Below are positions 23,238-30,818 of a stretch of 64,000 nucleotides of DNA, one piece after another. The stretch's first letter is position 1; the number at the start of each line of letters is the position of its first letter. The position numbers were made by a program, and so were the translations under genes. This DNA is from Streptomyces sp. NBC_00878 (lineage in GTDB: Bacteria; Actinomycetota; Actinomycetes; Streptomycetales; Streptomycetaceae), in NCBI RefSeq assembly GCF_026341515.1, contig NZ_JAPEOK010000004.1:31015-95014 (forward strand). The letters are read 5' to 3'. The notes below the pieces were generated by a model. That model searched no databases and had not been told where the DNA came from. It was given only the letters and a program-made list of their open reading frames with translations.

Positions 23238-23590
23238 AGGTGGCCACCGTGCGTTCCGGCGCCGTCCAGCAACTCATGCAGCCACTTGTACTCGTGGCTG
23301 GTGGCCCACTCCCGTACGCGCTCCACCTGCTCCCGCAGCACGGCGATCTCATCCGCGGGGCTGCCCTTCTCGCCCTCTCGGGCCCAGCCGATGGGCTGCT
23401 CGTCGGCCGGCTTGCGCTCCACAGCCTCCGCGAGCTCCCGGGCGGCCAGGGCCAGCTGCTCCCGCCCGTACTCCTGCTCCGCGTCCGCATGTGGATTCTC
23501 GTCGCGCGCGTAGTGGGTGCCGAGGATGACGCGCAGTGCGGCCTTGATGACGTTGTCGTGCTGCTCGAAAGGCGGAATGTAGACGCCCAT
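23234..23590 (-). CDS. Unknown protein, 118 aa
   Basis: ATG 23590 follows GAAGGAGTCC. The sequence starts MGVYIPPFEQHDNVIKAALR and continues as a coiled-coil-like helix (REQLALAARELAEAVERKP, EIAVLREQVERVREWAT). The N-terminal pattern, ending in a helix with LRVILGTHYARDE, recurs in actinophage hypothetical proteins. Function unknown. Confidence 0.6.
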   Translation of the reverse strand: MGVYIPPFEQHDNVIKAALRVILGTHYARDENPHADAEQEYGREQLALAARELAEAVERKPADEQPIGWAREGEKGSPADEIAVLREQVERVREWATSHEYKWLHELLDGAGTHGGHL

Positions 23591-23592
23591 AA

Positions 23593-24009
23593 TCAGGACT
23601 CCTTCGTGGTGCTGTCGTGCCGGGCGAGGGCGTCCAGTGCCTTCTGGTCTGGTGTCCCGCCGTGCTCCTGCGCCAGCCGGACCAGCTTCAGTCGCGTCTC
23701 CAGCGGGAGTTTCGGCTTCTTCTGCCACCAGCACGCCAGCGGGCCGGCGGCGTTCGCGAACGCGGTGGCGTGCTCCTCGTCGTCGAACGCGACAGGGATA
23801 CGCAGTCCGGTACCGACGTGAGTGACGGACCAGCGGGAGTCGTCGACCTCGTACGGGCCGATCAGGACCGGGAAGACGACCAGGCCTTCGGTCTGCGTAC
23901 GGATGGCGCCGATTCCCTGCCGGACACGCAGGGTGCCACCGTCCTCGAGGGGCAGGTTCATCGGAACGTCGACGTGCACGGTGGGCGTGGTGTCGTGTGT
24001 GGCGGTCAT
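23593..24009 (-). CDS. Unknown protein, 138 aa
   Basis: ATG 24009 is preceded by GGAGGCG. The first two thirds are beta-rich (TVHVDVPMNLPLEDGGTLRV, LVVFPVLIGPYEV). The last third is helical and basic (LACWWQKKPKLPLETRLKLV). It has no motif of known function. It begins 11 nt after the upstream gene. Confidence 0.6.
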   Translation of the reverse strand: MTATHDTTPTVHVDVPMNLPLEDGGTLRVRQGIGAIRTQTEGLVVFPVLIGPYEVDDSRWSVTHVGTGLRIPVAFDDEEHATAFANAAGPLACWWQKKPKLPLETRLKLVRLAQEHGGTPDQKALDALARHDSTTKES

Positions 24010-24020
24010 GCTGCGCCTCC

Positions 24021-24572
24021 TCAGGCGGGCAGGTAGTAGATGTGCAGGGCGTGGTCGTCGGTCTCCGCGGCGTCCCAAGAGACGGTCCACGGGATATCGG
24101 CGTCCTCGGGCTCCCACTCGAAGACCGCCCACCGGGCCTGCATCTTCGGCAGGTAGTCGCGGTCGATGCCCATGTCCTTGCAGAACGCGTGCAGGGCGAC
24201 CGCGGCGCTCCTCTGGTCGTCGGTGAGGATGACGATGTCCTCGGACTCGCATTGCAGGACGGGCACGCCCTCCCAGTCGCCGCCGAAGTCGTCCGCGGTC
24301 GGCGTGAAGCGGCCCATCGGCAGATCCGGGACGGGAACGACCTGGTCCAGGTAGCGCAGCCCCTCGTAGTCGGTGGGAGTGCGCAGCCCGGACCGCCGCT
24401 CGCCGTCCAGGCGGATGCAGGCCAGCATCACGTCGGTCAGGCCGGGTTCGATGGCGGTGATGATGCCGGGGTGCCAGACGGTCTTGGAGTCGCTTTGCAG
24501 GTTGCTGTAGTAGGCGAACTCGACACGACGGCCGACGACCGCCTTCTCCGTCAGGATGCTGGTTTCGCTCAT
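24021..24572 (-). CDS. Unknown protein, 183 aa
   Basis: ATG 24572 has a GAAAGGTC site. The protein has an SH3-like or barrel-type first half (VVGRRVEFAYYSNLQSDSK, WHPGIITAIEPGLTDVMLA) that may bind small molecules or nucleic acid. A second half follows with an acidic, aromatic C-terminus (VSWDAAETDDHALHIYYLPA). No family recognised. It belongs to the leftward operon 24906-22387. Confidence 0.55.
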   Translation of the reverse strand: MSETSILTEKAVVGRRVEFAYYSNLQSDSKTVWHPGIITAIEPGLTDVMLACIRLDGERRSGLRTPTDYEGLRYLDQVVPVPDLPMGRFTPTADDFGGDWEGVPVLQCESEDIVILTDDQRSAAVALHAFCKDMGIDRDYLPKMQARWAVFEWEPEDADIPWTVSWDAAETDDHALHIYYLPA

Positions 24573-24585
24573 GCGCGATGACCTT

Positions 24586-24906
24586 TCAGATGTGGCGGGG
24601 GTTTTGGCCAAGCAGTGCGGCAAGGACGGGGATGAAGGTGAGGGTGATTCGGCCCAAGGTGAGGGCGAAGACGCGTACGGCGTCCGCTGTTTCCTCAACG
24701 GCGTCCATGGCGTGCATGCGGAACCCGTACCGACCAACCACAGTGGTGACGGTGAGGAAGGCGGCGAGGCCGAGGCCGGCCTGCCACACGAACCCGGCAC
24801 CCGCGGTATGGAGGGGCAGGGACAGGCCGTACGCGGCCGCCACACCCAGCAGGGCGAGGAGCGTGCCACGGGCCTGCAACCACACGGTGCGCGCGTACTG
24901 GGCCAT
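24586..24906 (-). CDS. Three-helix membrane protein, 106 aa
   Basis: ATG 24906 has GAAGGAC upstream. Three hydrophobic helices can be seen: GTLLALLGVAAAYGLSLPL, VWQAGLGLAAFLTVTTVVG and ALTLGRITLTFIPVLAALLG. A short basic N-terminus (MAQYARTVWLQAR) suggests that end stays in the cytoplasm. Position in a non-structural operon argues against a lysis holin. Function unknown. It starts a transcription unit after a terminator. Confidence 0.65.
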   Translation of the reverse strand: MAQYARTVWLQARGTLLALLGVAAAYGLSLPLHTAGAGFVWQAGLGLAAFLTVTTVVGRYGFRMHAMDAVEETADAVRVFALTLGRITLTFIPVLAALLGQNPRHI

Positions 24907-24934
24907 GACGGGGTCCTTCGTGGGGCGAGTGGAA

Positions 24935-24962
24935 GGGCCCGCACCCGGGCAGGTGCGGGCCC
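24935..24962 (-). terminator. Hairpin terminator
   Basis: GGGCCCGCACC (24935-24945) pairs perfectly with 24952-24962 around a 6-nt loop. It lies directly after the stop of the leftward gene ending at 24969. Confidence 0.7.
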
Positions 24963-24968
24963 CTAGGT

Positions 24969-25460
24969 TCAGGACTTGAGCGGGGACTCGGTCCACTCGC
25001 CACCCGGCGTGTCACGGTGCAGCAGTACGGCCGGCACACGGCGGTTCGGGTACGTGTCGGCCAGCAGCCGGGCCACGAACTCGTCACGGTCCTGCTCGGT
25101 CGGCTCGTGGACGATGTAGCCGTCGGTGCAGCGCACACCCCACAGGCAGGCGTCCTTCTGCCGCTGGCGGGATTCGTCGATGTGGTCGTTGTGCAAGTCC
25201 ACGGCACGTTCGCCGCCCACGGCGTCCCACCAGGAATCCACCTTCGGCCGGTGCTCGCCGTAGATGGCGCGCAGCCTGGCCGGAACGCCGGCGATGGCCT
25301 GCATGTCCGCGGACTCGAACTCCGGCGGCCAGTTCTCCACCGCGTAGCTGTACGAGCCTTCGTTGCGGACCTTCCACACCAGGGCCACGAGCTCCAGCCA
25401 GTCGTAGTCGGACAGGTCGGTCGGGTTGTGGATGCTGGTGGTGTCGGTGCTGTTGCTCAC
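24969..25460 (-). CDS. Unknown protein, 163 aa
   Basis: GTG 25460 overlaps the upstream stop. The protein is acidic, with a helical N-terminus (DYDWLELVALVWKVRNEGS), a middle rich in His and Asp (VDLHNDHIDESRQRQKD) and a C-terminus with strands (RVPAVLLHRDTPGGEW). No domain recognised. Confidence 0.6.
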   Translation of the reverse strand: MSNSTDTTSIHNPTDLSDYDWLELVALVWKVRNEGSYSYAVENWPPEFESADMQAIAGVPARLRAIYGEHRPKVDSWWDAVGGERAVDLHNDHIDESRQRQKDACLWGVRCTDGYIVHEPTEQDRDEFVARLLADTYPNRRVPAVLLHRDTPGGEWTESPLKS

Positions 25461-25645
25461 GGGTTCTGGTTCTCCTGCTCGGTGTTGGTGATGGTGGTGG
25501 TGTCCTGGGGAAGGTTGCGGATCATGCGCAGTGCGGCACGGCGGCCGGACCGCTGGAAGGAGGCCCAGCCCATACGGCGTGCGTTGCAGTCGGCGACGAA
25601 CCGGCGGATCTGGTCGTCGGTCGGCTCCGGCATGCCGCCGGTCAC
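25457..25645 (-). CDS. Small protein, 62 aa
   Basis: GTG 25645 is coupled to the upstream stop and its end to the downstream start. It is a small basic protein with one amphipathic helix (DQIRRFVADCNARRMGWASF) and a Thr/Asn-rich tail. No family recognised. Existence rests on the couplings and normal codon use. Confidence 0.55.
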   Translation of the reverse strand: MTGGMPEPTDDQIRRFVADCNARRMGWASFQRSGRRAALRMIRNLPQDTTTITNTEQENQNP

Positions 25646-26001
25646 TCGTCGACCGGGATCGGCACGAGGAGCACGGTGCGTCCGTCCGGGTCGCGGTAGC
25701 GGAACGGCAGGGCCGCGGTGACCGCGTACCAGAAGTCCTTGTTCGGGTCGGTCACGTCCAGGACGTCCCCCAGGGCGTGCCGTACGGCCTCCCGGGTCTC
25801 GTCCGAGCCGGGCGGGTTCACGCCGATCTCGTGGGCGATGGCGTCCATCTGCTCATCGCTGATCTCGTGGTCGCAGCCCAGCTGTACGGCCTTGGTGACG
25901 ATGCGGGCGACTTTGCAGGCCCGGTTGTGGGCGATGCAGATGTCGGCGGGGGTGCCGGGCGGGAAGTGGTGGCGGGCGGTGGGAAGTCCGGAGTCGGTCA
26001 T
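25642..26001 (-). CDS. Unknown protein, 119 aa
   Basis: ATG 26001 has a GGAGGAACC site. It has a Cys/His start (HHFPPGTPADICIAHNRAC), a central helix (KVARIVTKAVQLGCDHEISD) and a C-terminus with a strand pair (YAVTAALPFRYRDPDGRTVL). No known family recognised. A cluster of four hairpins lies directly upstream of this gene. Confidence 0.6.
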   Translation of the reverse strand: MTDSGLPTARHHFPPGTPADICIAHNRACKVARIVTKAVQLGCDHEISDEQMDAIAHEIGVNPPGSDETREAVRHALGDVLDVTDPNKDFWYAVTAALPFRYRDPDGRTVLLVPIPVDE

Positions 26002-26031
26002 CGGTTCCTCCGTTCGGGTTCGTGGTGTGGT

Positions 26032-26167
26032 CCGCCGCCCCGCCCCCACCGAGTGGGGTGTGGGGGTCGGGGCGGCGGTTCATCGGCCAGCAGGGGGGTG
26101 CTGGCCGGGTTTGCCGCAACCAGGGGGCTGGTGCGGCGTACGGTCCCCACAGGGGGTACGGGGACCG
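26032..26167. other. Cluster of four tandem stem-loops
   Basis: Within 136 bp there are four separate hairpins: CCGCCGCCCCG with 26068-26078 (also an inner CCCCCACC/GGTGTGGGGG-type pairing); CGGCCAGCA with 26099-26107 around a GGGGGG loop; GCCGCA(a)CCAG with 26128-26137; and CGGTCCCC with 26160-26167. They lie between the 72-aa gene ending at 26188 and ATG 26001. A terminator array or structured leader would both fit. Confidence 0.6.
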
Positions 26168-26187
26168 CGGTCAGGAGGCAGGGCGGG

Positions 26188-26406
26188 TCACGCGTGCCCG
26201 CCGGGCTTGGGCTTGGGCGGCGTCAGGTCGGCCAGACCGAAACGGCGAGCGACCCTGGCCTCAGCGTCAGCAACGGTCTTGGCGTTCAGCCGAGCCACAC
26301 CACGCAGGCCCTTCCGGGCCTCCTTGTTGCGCTGGTCAATCGCGCGAGCCTTCTGCTCGGGTGTCAGTACCGGGGGCTTCGGCTTCGGCATCTTCGAGAC
26401 GGTCAT
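26188..26406 (-). CDS. Small basic protein, 72 aa
   Basis: ATG 26406 starts a Lys/Arg/Pro-rich protein: a short disordered start (KMPKPKPPVLTPEQKARAID) and a helical middle (QRNKEARKGLRGVARLNAKT, VADAEARVARRFG), ending in PPKPKPGGHA. The net positive charge suggests nucleic-acid binding. No family recognised. Four hairpins follow it. Confidence 0.6.
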   Translation of the reverse strand: MTVSKMPKPKPPVLTPEQKARAIDQRNKEARKGLRGVARLNAKTVADAEARVARRFGLADLTPPKPKPGGHA

Positions 26407-26484
26407 CGGTCTGCTCCTACTGGTCGTAGTGGTCGGACGGGTCGTCGGCCGGGCCTTCGGGCCTGGTGCAGGCGGAACCTGCGG

Positions 26485-26832
26485 TCAGGCAGCGACGGGC
26501 CGATACGGGCCCCAGTCGCCGCGCAGCATCTGGTTGAACGGCCGGTCCTCCAGCTCAATGGGGAGGTCCGACCACACGAGCGTCGTGATGCCGAGGTCGA
26601 CAGCCGCGGCCACCCGGTGGTGCCCGTCGACCAGCCACGGCTCGCCACGCAAGGTGCGGATCATGACGGGGAGGGCGATGCCGTCCCGGCGGATCTCCTC
26701 CAGCAGGCCGGCGTAGTGCTCGGACTGCCGCTTGTGGTCGAGGATGTCGCGGACGGTGTAGCAGTCGTCCGTCTCGTCGTCGTCCGGGGTCAACATGTCG
26801 AGGACGTCAGCAACGGCGATGGTCCCGAGCAT
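26485..26832 (-). CDS. ParB-fold (ParB/Srx) protein, 115 aa
   Basis: ATG 26832 is followed at about residue 30 by a ParB N-terminal-like domain: SEHYAGLLEEIRRDGIALPV, then WLVDGHHRVAAAVDLGITTL with the DGHHR box that binds nucleotide in ParB-type CTPases and related nucleases. The helix-turn-helix and dimer domain of true partition ParB proteins are absent. This is a solo domain of the kind phages use as nuclease or regulator, and it resembles the frame-broken ParB-like gene at 9401. It is distinct from the full-length ParB at 36452. Confidence 0.75.
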   Translation of the reverse strand: MLGTIAVADVLDMLTPDDDETDDCYTVRDILDHKRQSEHYAGLLEEIRRDGIALPVMIRTLRGEPWLVDGHHRVAAAVDLGITTLVWSDLPIELEDRPFNQMLRGDWGPYRPVAA

Positions 26833-26857
26833 CAGGTGTCTCCGTTCGCTTCGCTGG

Positions 26858-26974
26858 TCAGAGTCCGTAGTGGTCGGACGGGTCGTCGGGCTGCCCGTCT
26901 CCGTTGGAGCACCCCTCGTAGTGGATGCCGGCGGCGATGTCTTCGGGTCGTGCTCCGCAGTCGCAGGTCGGCAT
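26858..26974 (-). CDS. Tiny Cys protein, 38 aa, under regulon promoter
   Basis: ATG 26974 follows GGGAGACCC and is the first gene after regulon promoter copy 3, with a leader of about 40 nt. The 38 residues contain CDCGARPEDIAAGIHYEGC, a possible small zinc-binding loop, then an acidic end (DGQPDDPSDHYGL). Short proteins of this Cys pattern are found as orphan zinc fingers in actinophages. Confidence 0.5.
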   Translation of the reverse strand: MPTCDCGARPEDIAAGIHYEGCSNGDGQPDDPSDHYGL

Positions 26975-27020
26975 GGGTCTCCCAAGTGCGGGTTGCGGGT
27001 GGGTTGTTGTCGGTTCCACC

Positions 27021-27053
27021 AGACTACCCGTTCCGGCATGGCATTGCAATGCC
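27021..27053 (-). promoter_or_regulatory. Regulon promoter/operator, copy 3
   Basis: On the minus strand the palindrome GGCATTGCAATGCC (27040-27053) contains TTGCAA (27044-27049). A 17-bp spacer leads to TAGTCT (27026-27021). It drives the leftward genes at 26974 and beyond. Confidence 0.85.
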
Positions 27054-27120
27054 TGTCACGGTTCCGGGAACGCCAAAGGGGCCCGACCCGAAAGCCAGAC
27101 CCCTCACCGCGCGCACCACG

Positions 27121-27621
27121 CTAGAAGGGAGGTTCGTCACCACCCCACGCGCCACCCTGCGCCTGCTGCCCGCCCGGCGGCGCACCCCACGGATCCTCCC
27201 GTCCTTCGCGCGACGATTCGGCCCGCGCCTGCTGATACGCCTGCTTCCCCGCGCCCGAGCCGGCCTTCGACACCTTCGCCGTCGCACTCCGAAGACTCGG
27301 ACCCACTTCCTCAACATCCAGCTCATACACGGTCCGCTTCACCTGCTCACGGTCCTCGTACGACCGCTGCTTCAACCGGCCCTGGATGATGACCCGCATC
27401 CCCTTCGCCAGGGACTCCGCAACATGCTCCGCCTGCTGCCGCCACACCGAGCACGTCAGGAACAGGCTCTCCCCGTCCTTCCACTCGCTGGTCGTCTTGT
27501 CGAACGTCCGCGGCGTCGACGCCACCCGGAACTTCGCCACCGCCGCACCCGCCGGGGTGAAGCGAAGCTCCGGGTCATCCACCAAATTGCCCACGATCGT
27601 GATGACGGTCTCGCCGCTCAT
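27121..27621 (-). CDS. ssb: Single-stranded DNA-binding protein, 166 aa
   Basis: Residues 1-105 are the OB fold of bacterial/phage [55 protein letters not shown] and [17 protein letters not shown]. The C-terminal 50 residues are Gly/Gln-rich and end in the acidic tip DEPPF that recruits partner proteins. It coats single-stranded DNA in replication and recombination. ATG 27621 overlaps the upstream gene. It is the last gene of a leftward operon that also holds a RuvC-like resolvase and a DnaQ-like exonuclease. Confidence 0.92.
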   Translation of the reverse strand: MSGETVITIVGNLVDDPELRFTPAGAAVAKFRVASTPRTFDKTTSEWKDGESLFLTCSVWRQQAEHVAESLAKGMRVIIQGRLKQRSYEDREQVKRTVYELDVEEVGPSLRSATAKVSKAGSGAGKQAYQQARAESSREGREDPWGAPPGGQQAQGGAWGGDEPPF

Positions 27622-28544
27622 GCCGCTTCTCCCATCTCGTTCTGCCTCAGGTCTCGCTCACGCGGCACGTACACGCGACGCCACACACGCTGGCCCTCCA
27701 GGGCGGCCTTCTCCTTGATGCGCTCCCACTGCCGCTCCGCAGCCGACGGCGTCATCTCCAGCCGGTCCGCGATCTCCACAGTGGTGTCGTTGGTCCACTC
27801 GAAAAGATGCTGAAGAACCTTCCGCCGATCAGCACGCCCAAGGGAAACGGACTCCCCCAACAGCCACCGGTCCGCCACGTTCCCGCCCTCCGTCACGACC
27901 GGACCCACCACATCGGCCACCGGACCAGCCTTCGGGTCGTCGATCGTGTCGTCGTCCCACGCCAACGGACCGTGGAACTCCTGCTTGACAGCGTTCCGCC
28001 GAACCCTGTCCGCCACATACTCCGGCACCCCGCGATCCTCAGGCATCTGCGTCCACAACCGGTCATAGAGGCCGGCCACCCGGCGGGCGAACCGCACCGA
28101 AACGACCGGACGGCGCAGACACGCCTTGAAGTTCTGCCGCAACAAGCCCACCTCTGCCGCCTGCTCAGGCTTCGACCAGCCCAGGGTCTCCAGCGCCTGC
28201 ACACGACGCAGGGTCCCAGTCACGTCGATCAGCGCCGTATCCGGCAGATCATCCATCACCGGCCAGTACGCCAGGACAGCCTGAGCGGTCTCCCGGAGAA
28301 CCTTCTGCCCGGGCGGCCTGCCGTTGGCCCCGTACATGAGGTTCTTCAACGCGCTGGGCGGCAGGTTCAGACGGCGCACCAGAGCGGGCTGCGACATGCC
28401 CGCTTCGCCCAGCGCACGGACGTGTGCGCGGACCGGGGCAGCGTCCACCAGCGGTGACTCCCACTGCCCTATCGCCATCAGGCGGCGGCGACGGTACTGC
28501 ATGTGGGCCCGGGCGGATCGGTGCGGAACGGCTACGGAGCTCAT
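27618..28544 (-). CDS. HTH protein of unknown role, 308 aa
   Basis: ATG 28544 overlaps the WhiB stop. Residues about 40-95 contain a helix-turn-helix ([40 protein letters not shown]). Residues about 230-290 hold a second one ([40 protein letters not shown]) resembling a sigma-70 region 4 or LuxR segment. Translation is coupled to WhiB upstream and SSB downstream. A transcriptional role beside WhiB is inferred. Confidence 0.65.
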   Translation of the reverse strand: MSSVAVPHRSARAHMQYRRRRLMAIGQWESPLVDAAPVRAHVRALGEAGMSQPALVRRLNLPPSALKNLMYGANGRPPGQKVLRETAQAVLAYWPVMDDLPDTALIDVTGTLRRVQALETLGWSKPEQAAEVGLLRQNFKACLRRPVVSVRFARRVAGLYDRLWTQMPEDRGVPEYVADRVRRNAVKQEFHGPLAWDDDTIDDPKAGPVADVVGPVVTEGGNVADRWLLGESVSLGRADRRKVLQHLFEWTNDTTVEIADRLEMTPSAAERQWERIKEKAALEGQRVWRRVYVPRERDLRQNEMGEAA

Positions 28545-29011
28545 GCCGACACCCCCTGCTCCTGCATGGCGAGGATGTTCCGCACGTTGTGGATGGTCTG
28601 CGCGTTGGTCCGCATCCGCCGGCCGATCTGCCACGCCGACAAGCCCTGCTCCTCCAGCGCCTGATACTCCGACAGGCGGCTCTCCAGGATCACCTCAACC
28701 GACGTACGGCCGTCCTCCGACGTCCGCTTCAGGCGGCGCCCGTGAATCCGCTCACGCTCCTGCTCCGTCAGTCCGCCCCACACGCCGGTGTCCTGCTGCG
28801 TCGCCAGCGCCCACGACAGGCACTCCTGAACGACCGGGCATCCGTCGCACACGCGCTTCGCCGCCTCGGCCTGCTGGCGGGCGTCCAGCCCGGAACCGAC
28901 CGGGAAGAAGGACTCTGGGTCGGTCTCGCTGCAGGAGGCGTACGCCCGCCAATTGCTGCGGGGCGCGGCCCACGTTATGGGGCGGCAGATTTCGGTCGCG
29001 GTGGCGGTCAT
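28541..29011 (-). CDS. WhiB-family iron-sulfur regulator, 156 aa
   Basis: Four cysteines (C27, C55, C58, C64) with the CxxC spacing and the GVWGG turn (about 75-79) define a WhiB protein, which binds a 4Fe-4S cluster and the sigma factor. After it comes a basic stretch (RIHGRRLKRT) and a helix-turn-helix-like tail (SRLSEYQALEEQGLSAWQIG, RRMRTNAQTIHNVRNIL) that is longer than usual. Phage WhiB proteins can take over host transcription and block superinfection, as shown for WhiB of mycobacteriophage TM4. ATG 29011 overlaps the resolvase stop. Confidence 0.9.
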   Translation of the reverse strand: MTATATEICRPITWAAPRSNWRAYASCSETDPESFFPVGSGLDARQQAEAAKRVCDGCPVVQECLSWALATQQDTGVWGGLTEQERERIHGRRLKRTSEDGRTSVEVILESRLSEYQALEEQGLSAWQIGRRMRTNAQTIHNVRNILAMQEQGVSA

Positions 29012-29616
29012 GAGGTGGCTCCGGGAAGGGTCGGCCAGGTCGCCTTGTCGAGGGCGGCCCGGTGGGTCTTGGGCATGTCGGTGATCGGTGCTCCGAGCCA
29101 GTCGCGGCCGGCGGCCATGAGGATGACGGCGTCGGCGGCGTTGTCGTCTCCGGCGGTGGGCCAGTCCGGGAAGCGGCGGGCGACGGAGTCGACGATGAGG
29201 TTCTTGGTGGCCTGTCCTTTGCCGGTGGCGTACTGCATGCGGTGGTTGACGGACATGAGGCCGATGGGGATTTCTCGGTAGTCGAGGTGGTTGTAGATCT
29301 GCCACCAGAGCCAGCCGCGTTCGTGGGCTCCTCCTCCGCTGCGGGAGGGGGCGGGGAGTTCGATGACGGCGAGGTCGGGGTTTCCGATGGCGTTGCAGAT
29401 GTCCTTGACGAGGGTGCGCATGGCGGTGAGGCGTTCGGGGTGGGGCAGTTGGGTGATGCCGGGGTCTTTGGTGCGGGCTTTCTTGTAGCCGATGACTTCG
29501 CACCATCCGTTGCTGCTGGCGATGCCGGTTCCGGTGAGGCTGGTGTCGAGGCCGATGACGACGGGCGGTCCGAGACCGGATCGGTTCGGTGCGGTGTCGG
29601 GGGCGGTCATGGTCAC
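29008..29616 (-). CDS. RuvC-like Holliday junction resolvase, 202 aa
   Basis: The RNase-H-fold acidic residues are in place: VVIGLDTSLTGTGIAS near residue 24, the Glu in LAVIELPAPSRSGGGA, and the C-terminal TAGDDNAADAVILMAA. KGQATKNLIVDSVARRFPD is the helix expected between them. It probably resolves branched DNA before packaging. GTG 29616 overlaps the upstream stop. No ribosome site beyond the coupling is needed. Confidence 0.85.
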   Translation of the reverse strand: MTMTAPDTAPNRSGLGPPVVIGLDTSLTGTGIASSNGWCEVIGYKKARTKDPGITQLPHPERLTAMRTLVKDICNAIGNPDLAVIELPAPSRSGGGAHERGWLWWQIYNHLDYREIPIGLMSVNHRMQYATGKGQATKNLIVDSVARRFPDWPTAGDDNAADAVILMAAGRDWLGAPITDMPKTHRAALDKATWPTLPGATS

Positions 29617-29834
29617 TGGGTGAGCTCCTGGACGGGGATGGGGCCGTGTGGGCCGGGGCGTAGGTAGGTGGCTTGGCCGGGCGGGTGTCCGACATGGAGG
29701 AGGCGGCAGTATCGGCAGCGGTAGACCTGGAAGCGGGGGCCGCCTTGGCCGCGTATTTGGCGTGCGCGTCGTCGTGCTTTGCGGCGGCTGAGGAAGCGGG
29801 TTTTGCCGTGGCAGGCCCGCAGGTAGCCGTTCAT
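29613..29834 (-). CDS. Small basic zinc-finger-like protein, 73 aa
   Basis: ATG 29834 overlaps the upstream TGA. The N-terminal half is rich in Arg and Lys (RACHGKTRFLSRRKARRRAR), and a CxxC-His set follows (VYRCRYCRLLHVGHPPG). This short zinc-finger pattern is widespread in actinophages and probably binds nucleic acid. It sits between the exonuclease and the resolvase. Confidence 0.65.
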   Translation of the reverse strand: MNGYLRACHGKTRFLSRRKARRRARQIRGQGGPRFQVYRCRYCRLLHVGHPPGQATYLRPGPHGPIPVQELTQ

Positions 29835-30496
29835 GTCTTGCTGGTGACGGCGTCGTAGACGTCGCGGGCCCAGCGGGCGTCTCCGAGGGCGGTGTGCGCG
29901 GCTTCCTTGGCCGGGGGTTCCACGCCGACTGCGCGGGACAGGGTGTATGACGACCATGGGAGCGGGCCGGCGGCTTCGATGCCGACCTTCGCGGCGGCGA
30001 GTTGGACGATGTCGTAGGGCCGGTAGTGCCACTGGGCTGAGCCAGGTCCGAGGAGCTTGCGGAGGAACCGGTCGTCGAACCCTGGGTTGGAGCCGACCAG
30101 GACGGCGCCGCAGAGCACTGTTAGGACTGCCTCGATGACCTCCTTGCGGGTCATCGGCAGGATTAGTCCGTTCTCGTAGCCGGTCCATGCGGCTTCGGCG
30201 GGTACGGGTACGGCGAATCGCTCGAGGTAGCGGCCGATTTCCAGTGCTCGGGGGTCTGCGGTGGCGAGGTTGGGGCGGATTTGCCACGCGTATTCGGTGT
30301 CGGTGGGCTGGTTGTCGTCGAACTCGCGGAGGATGATGCCGATTTCCCATGCGTCGCCGATCTGCGCATCGAGGTGTGTGGTCTCGGTGTCGACGAAGGC
30401 GAGGGGCAACTGCATGGTGTTCCTTTGGTGGCGTACGTCGGCGTGGTGTTCGGCTGCGGCGAGGGCGGCGCTGTAGCCGGGCGTGTGGTCAGGCAT
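29831..30496 (-). CDS. DnaQ-like 3'-5' exonuclease, 221 aa
   Basis: The DEDDh motifs are complete: Exo I LAFVDTETTHLD, Exo II GSNPGFDDRFLRKLL and Exo III KEAAHTALGDARWARDVY, with the catalytic His five residues before Asp. No polymerase domain is attached. It could proofread or trim DNA ends during replication. ATG 30496 overlaps the upstream gene by 8 nt; ATG 30415, with AAAGGA just ahead, would give a 194-residue form starting MQLPLAFVDTE and is a serious alternative. Confidence 0.88.
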   Translation of the reverse strand: MPDHTPGYSAALAAAEHHADVRHQRNTMQLPLAFVDTETTHLDAQIGDAWEIGIILREFDDNQPTDTEYAWQIRPNLATADPRALEIGRYLERFAVPVPAEAAWTGYENGLILPMTRKEVIEAVLTVLCGAVLVGSNPGFDDRFLRKLLGPGSAQWHYRPYDIVQLAAAKVGIEAAGPLPWSSYTLSRAVGVEPPAKEAAHTALGDARWARDVYDAVTSKT

Positions 30497-30818
30497 CGGT
30501 GGCCTCAGTAGGGGCGGCGTCGAGCGTCTGCTGGGACGTCTTGGCCTTCACGTGCGGGCAGCGGGCCGCGAGGTCGATGTCGGAGCGGTAGCGGTCCCAT
30601 CCCATGAGCTGGAGGCGGTAGCCCTGGCGCTGGTACTTGTCGCGTTCGCGCTTGAGCGGGAACTTCTCGTGCCACGCCTGCTCTTCGGTGGCGAACGCTT
30701 CGTCGCCGAATGCGGCGGTGAGTGCTCCGCAGGGGCAGCCGCACGGCGCCCACGTGATCCACGTGCAGTTCTTCAACGCGTGAAGTTCTCCGTCGATCTC
30801 GACCTTCAGTTCAGGCAT
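30489..30818 (-). CDS. Unknown protein, 109 aa
   Basis: ATG 30818 overlaps the upstream stop by 8 nt. A beta-hairpin start (ELKVEIDGELHALKN) is followed by a Cys group (WITWAPCGCPCGAL) and a basic Arg-rich segment (FPLKRERDKYQRQGYRLQLM). The pattern is compatible with a small metal-binding protein. No family recognised. Confidence 0.6.
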   Translation of the reverse strand: MPELKVEIDGELHALKNCTWITWAPCGCPCGALTAAFGDEAFATEEQAWHEKFPLKRERDKYQRQGYRLQLMGWDRYRSDIDLAARCPHVKAKTSQQTLDAAPTEATDA

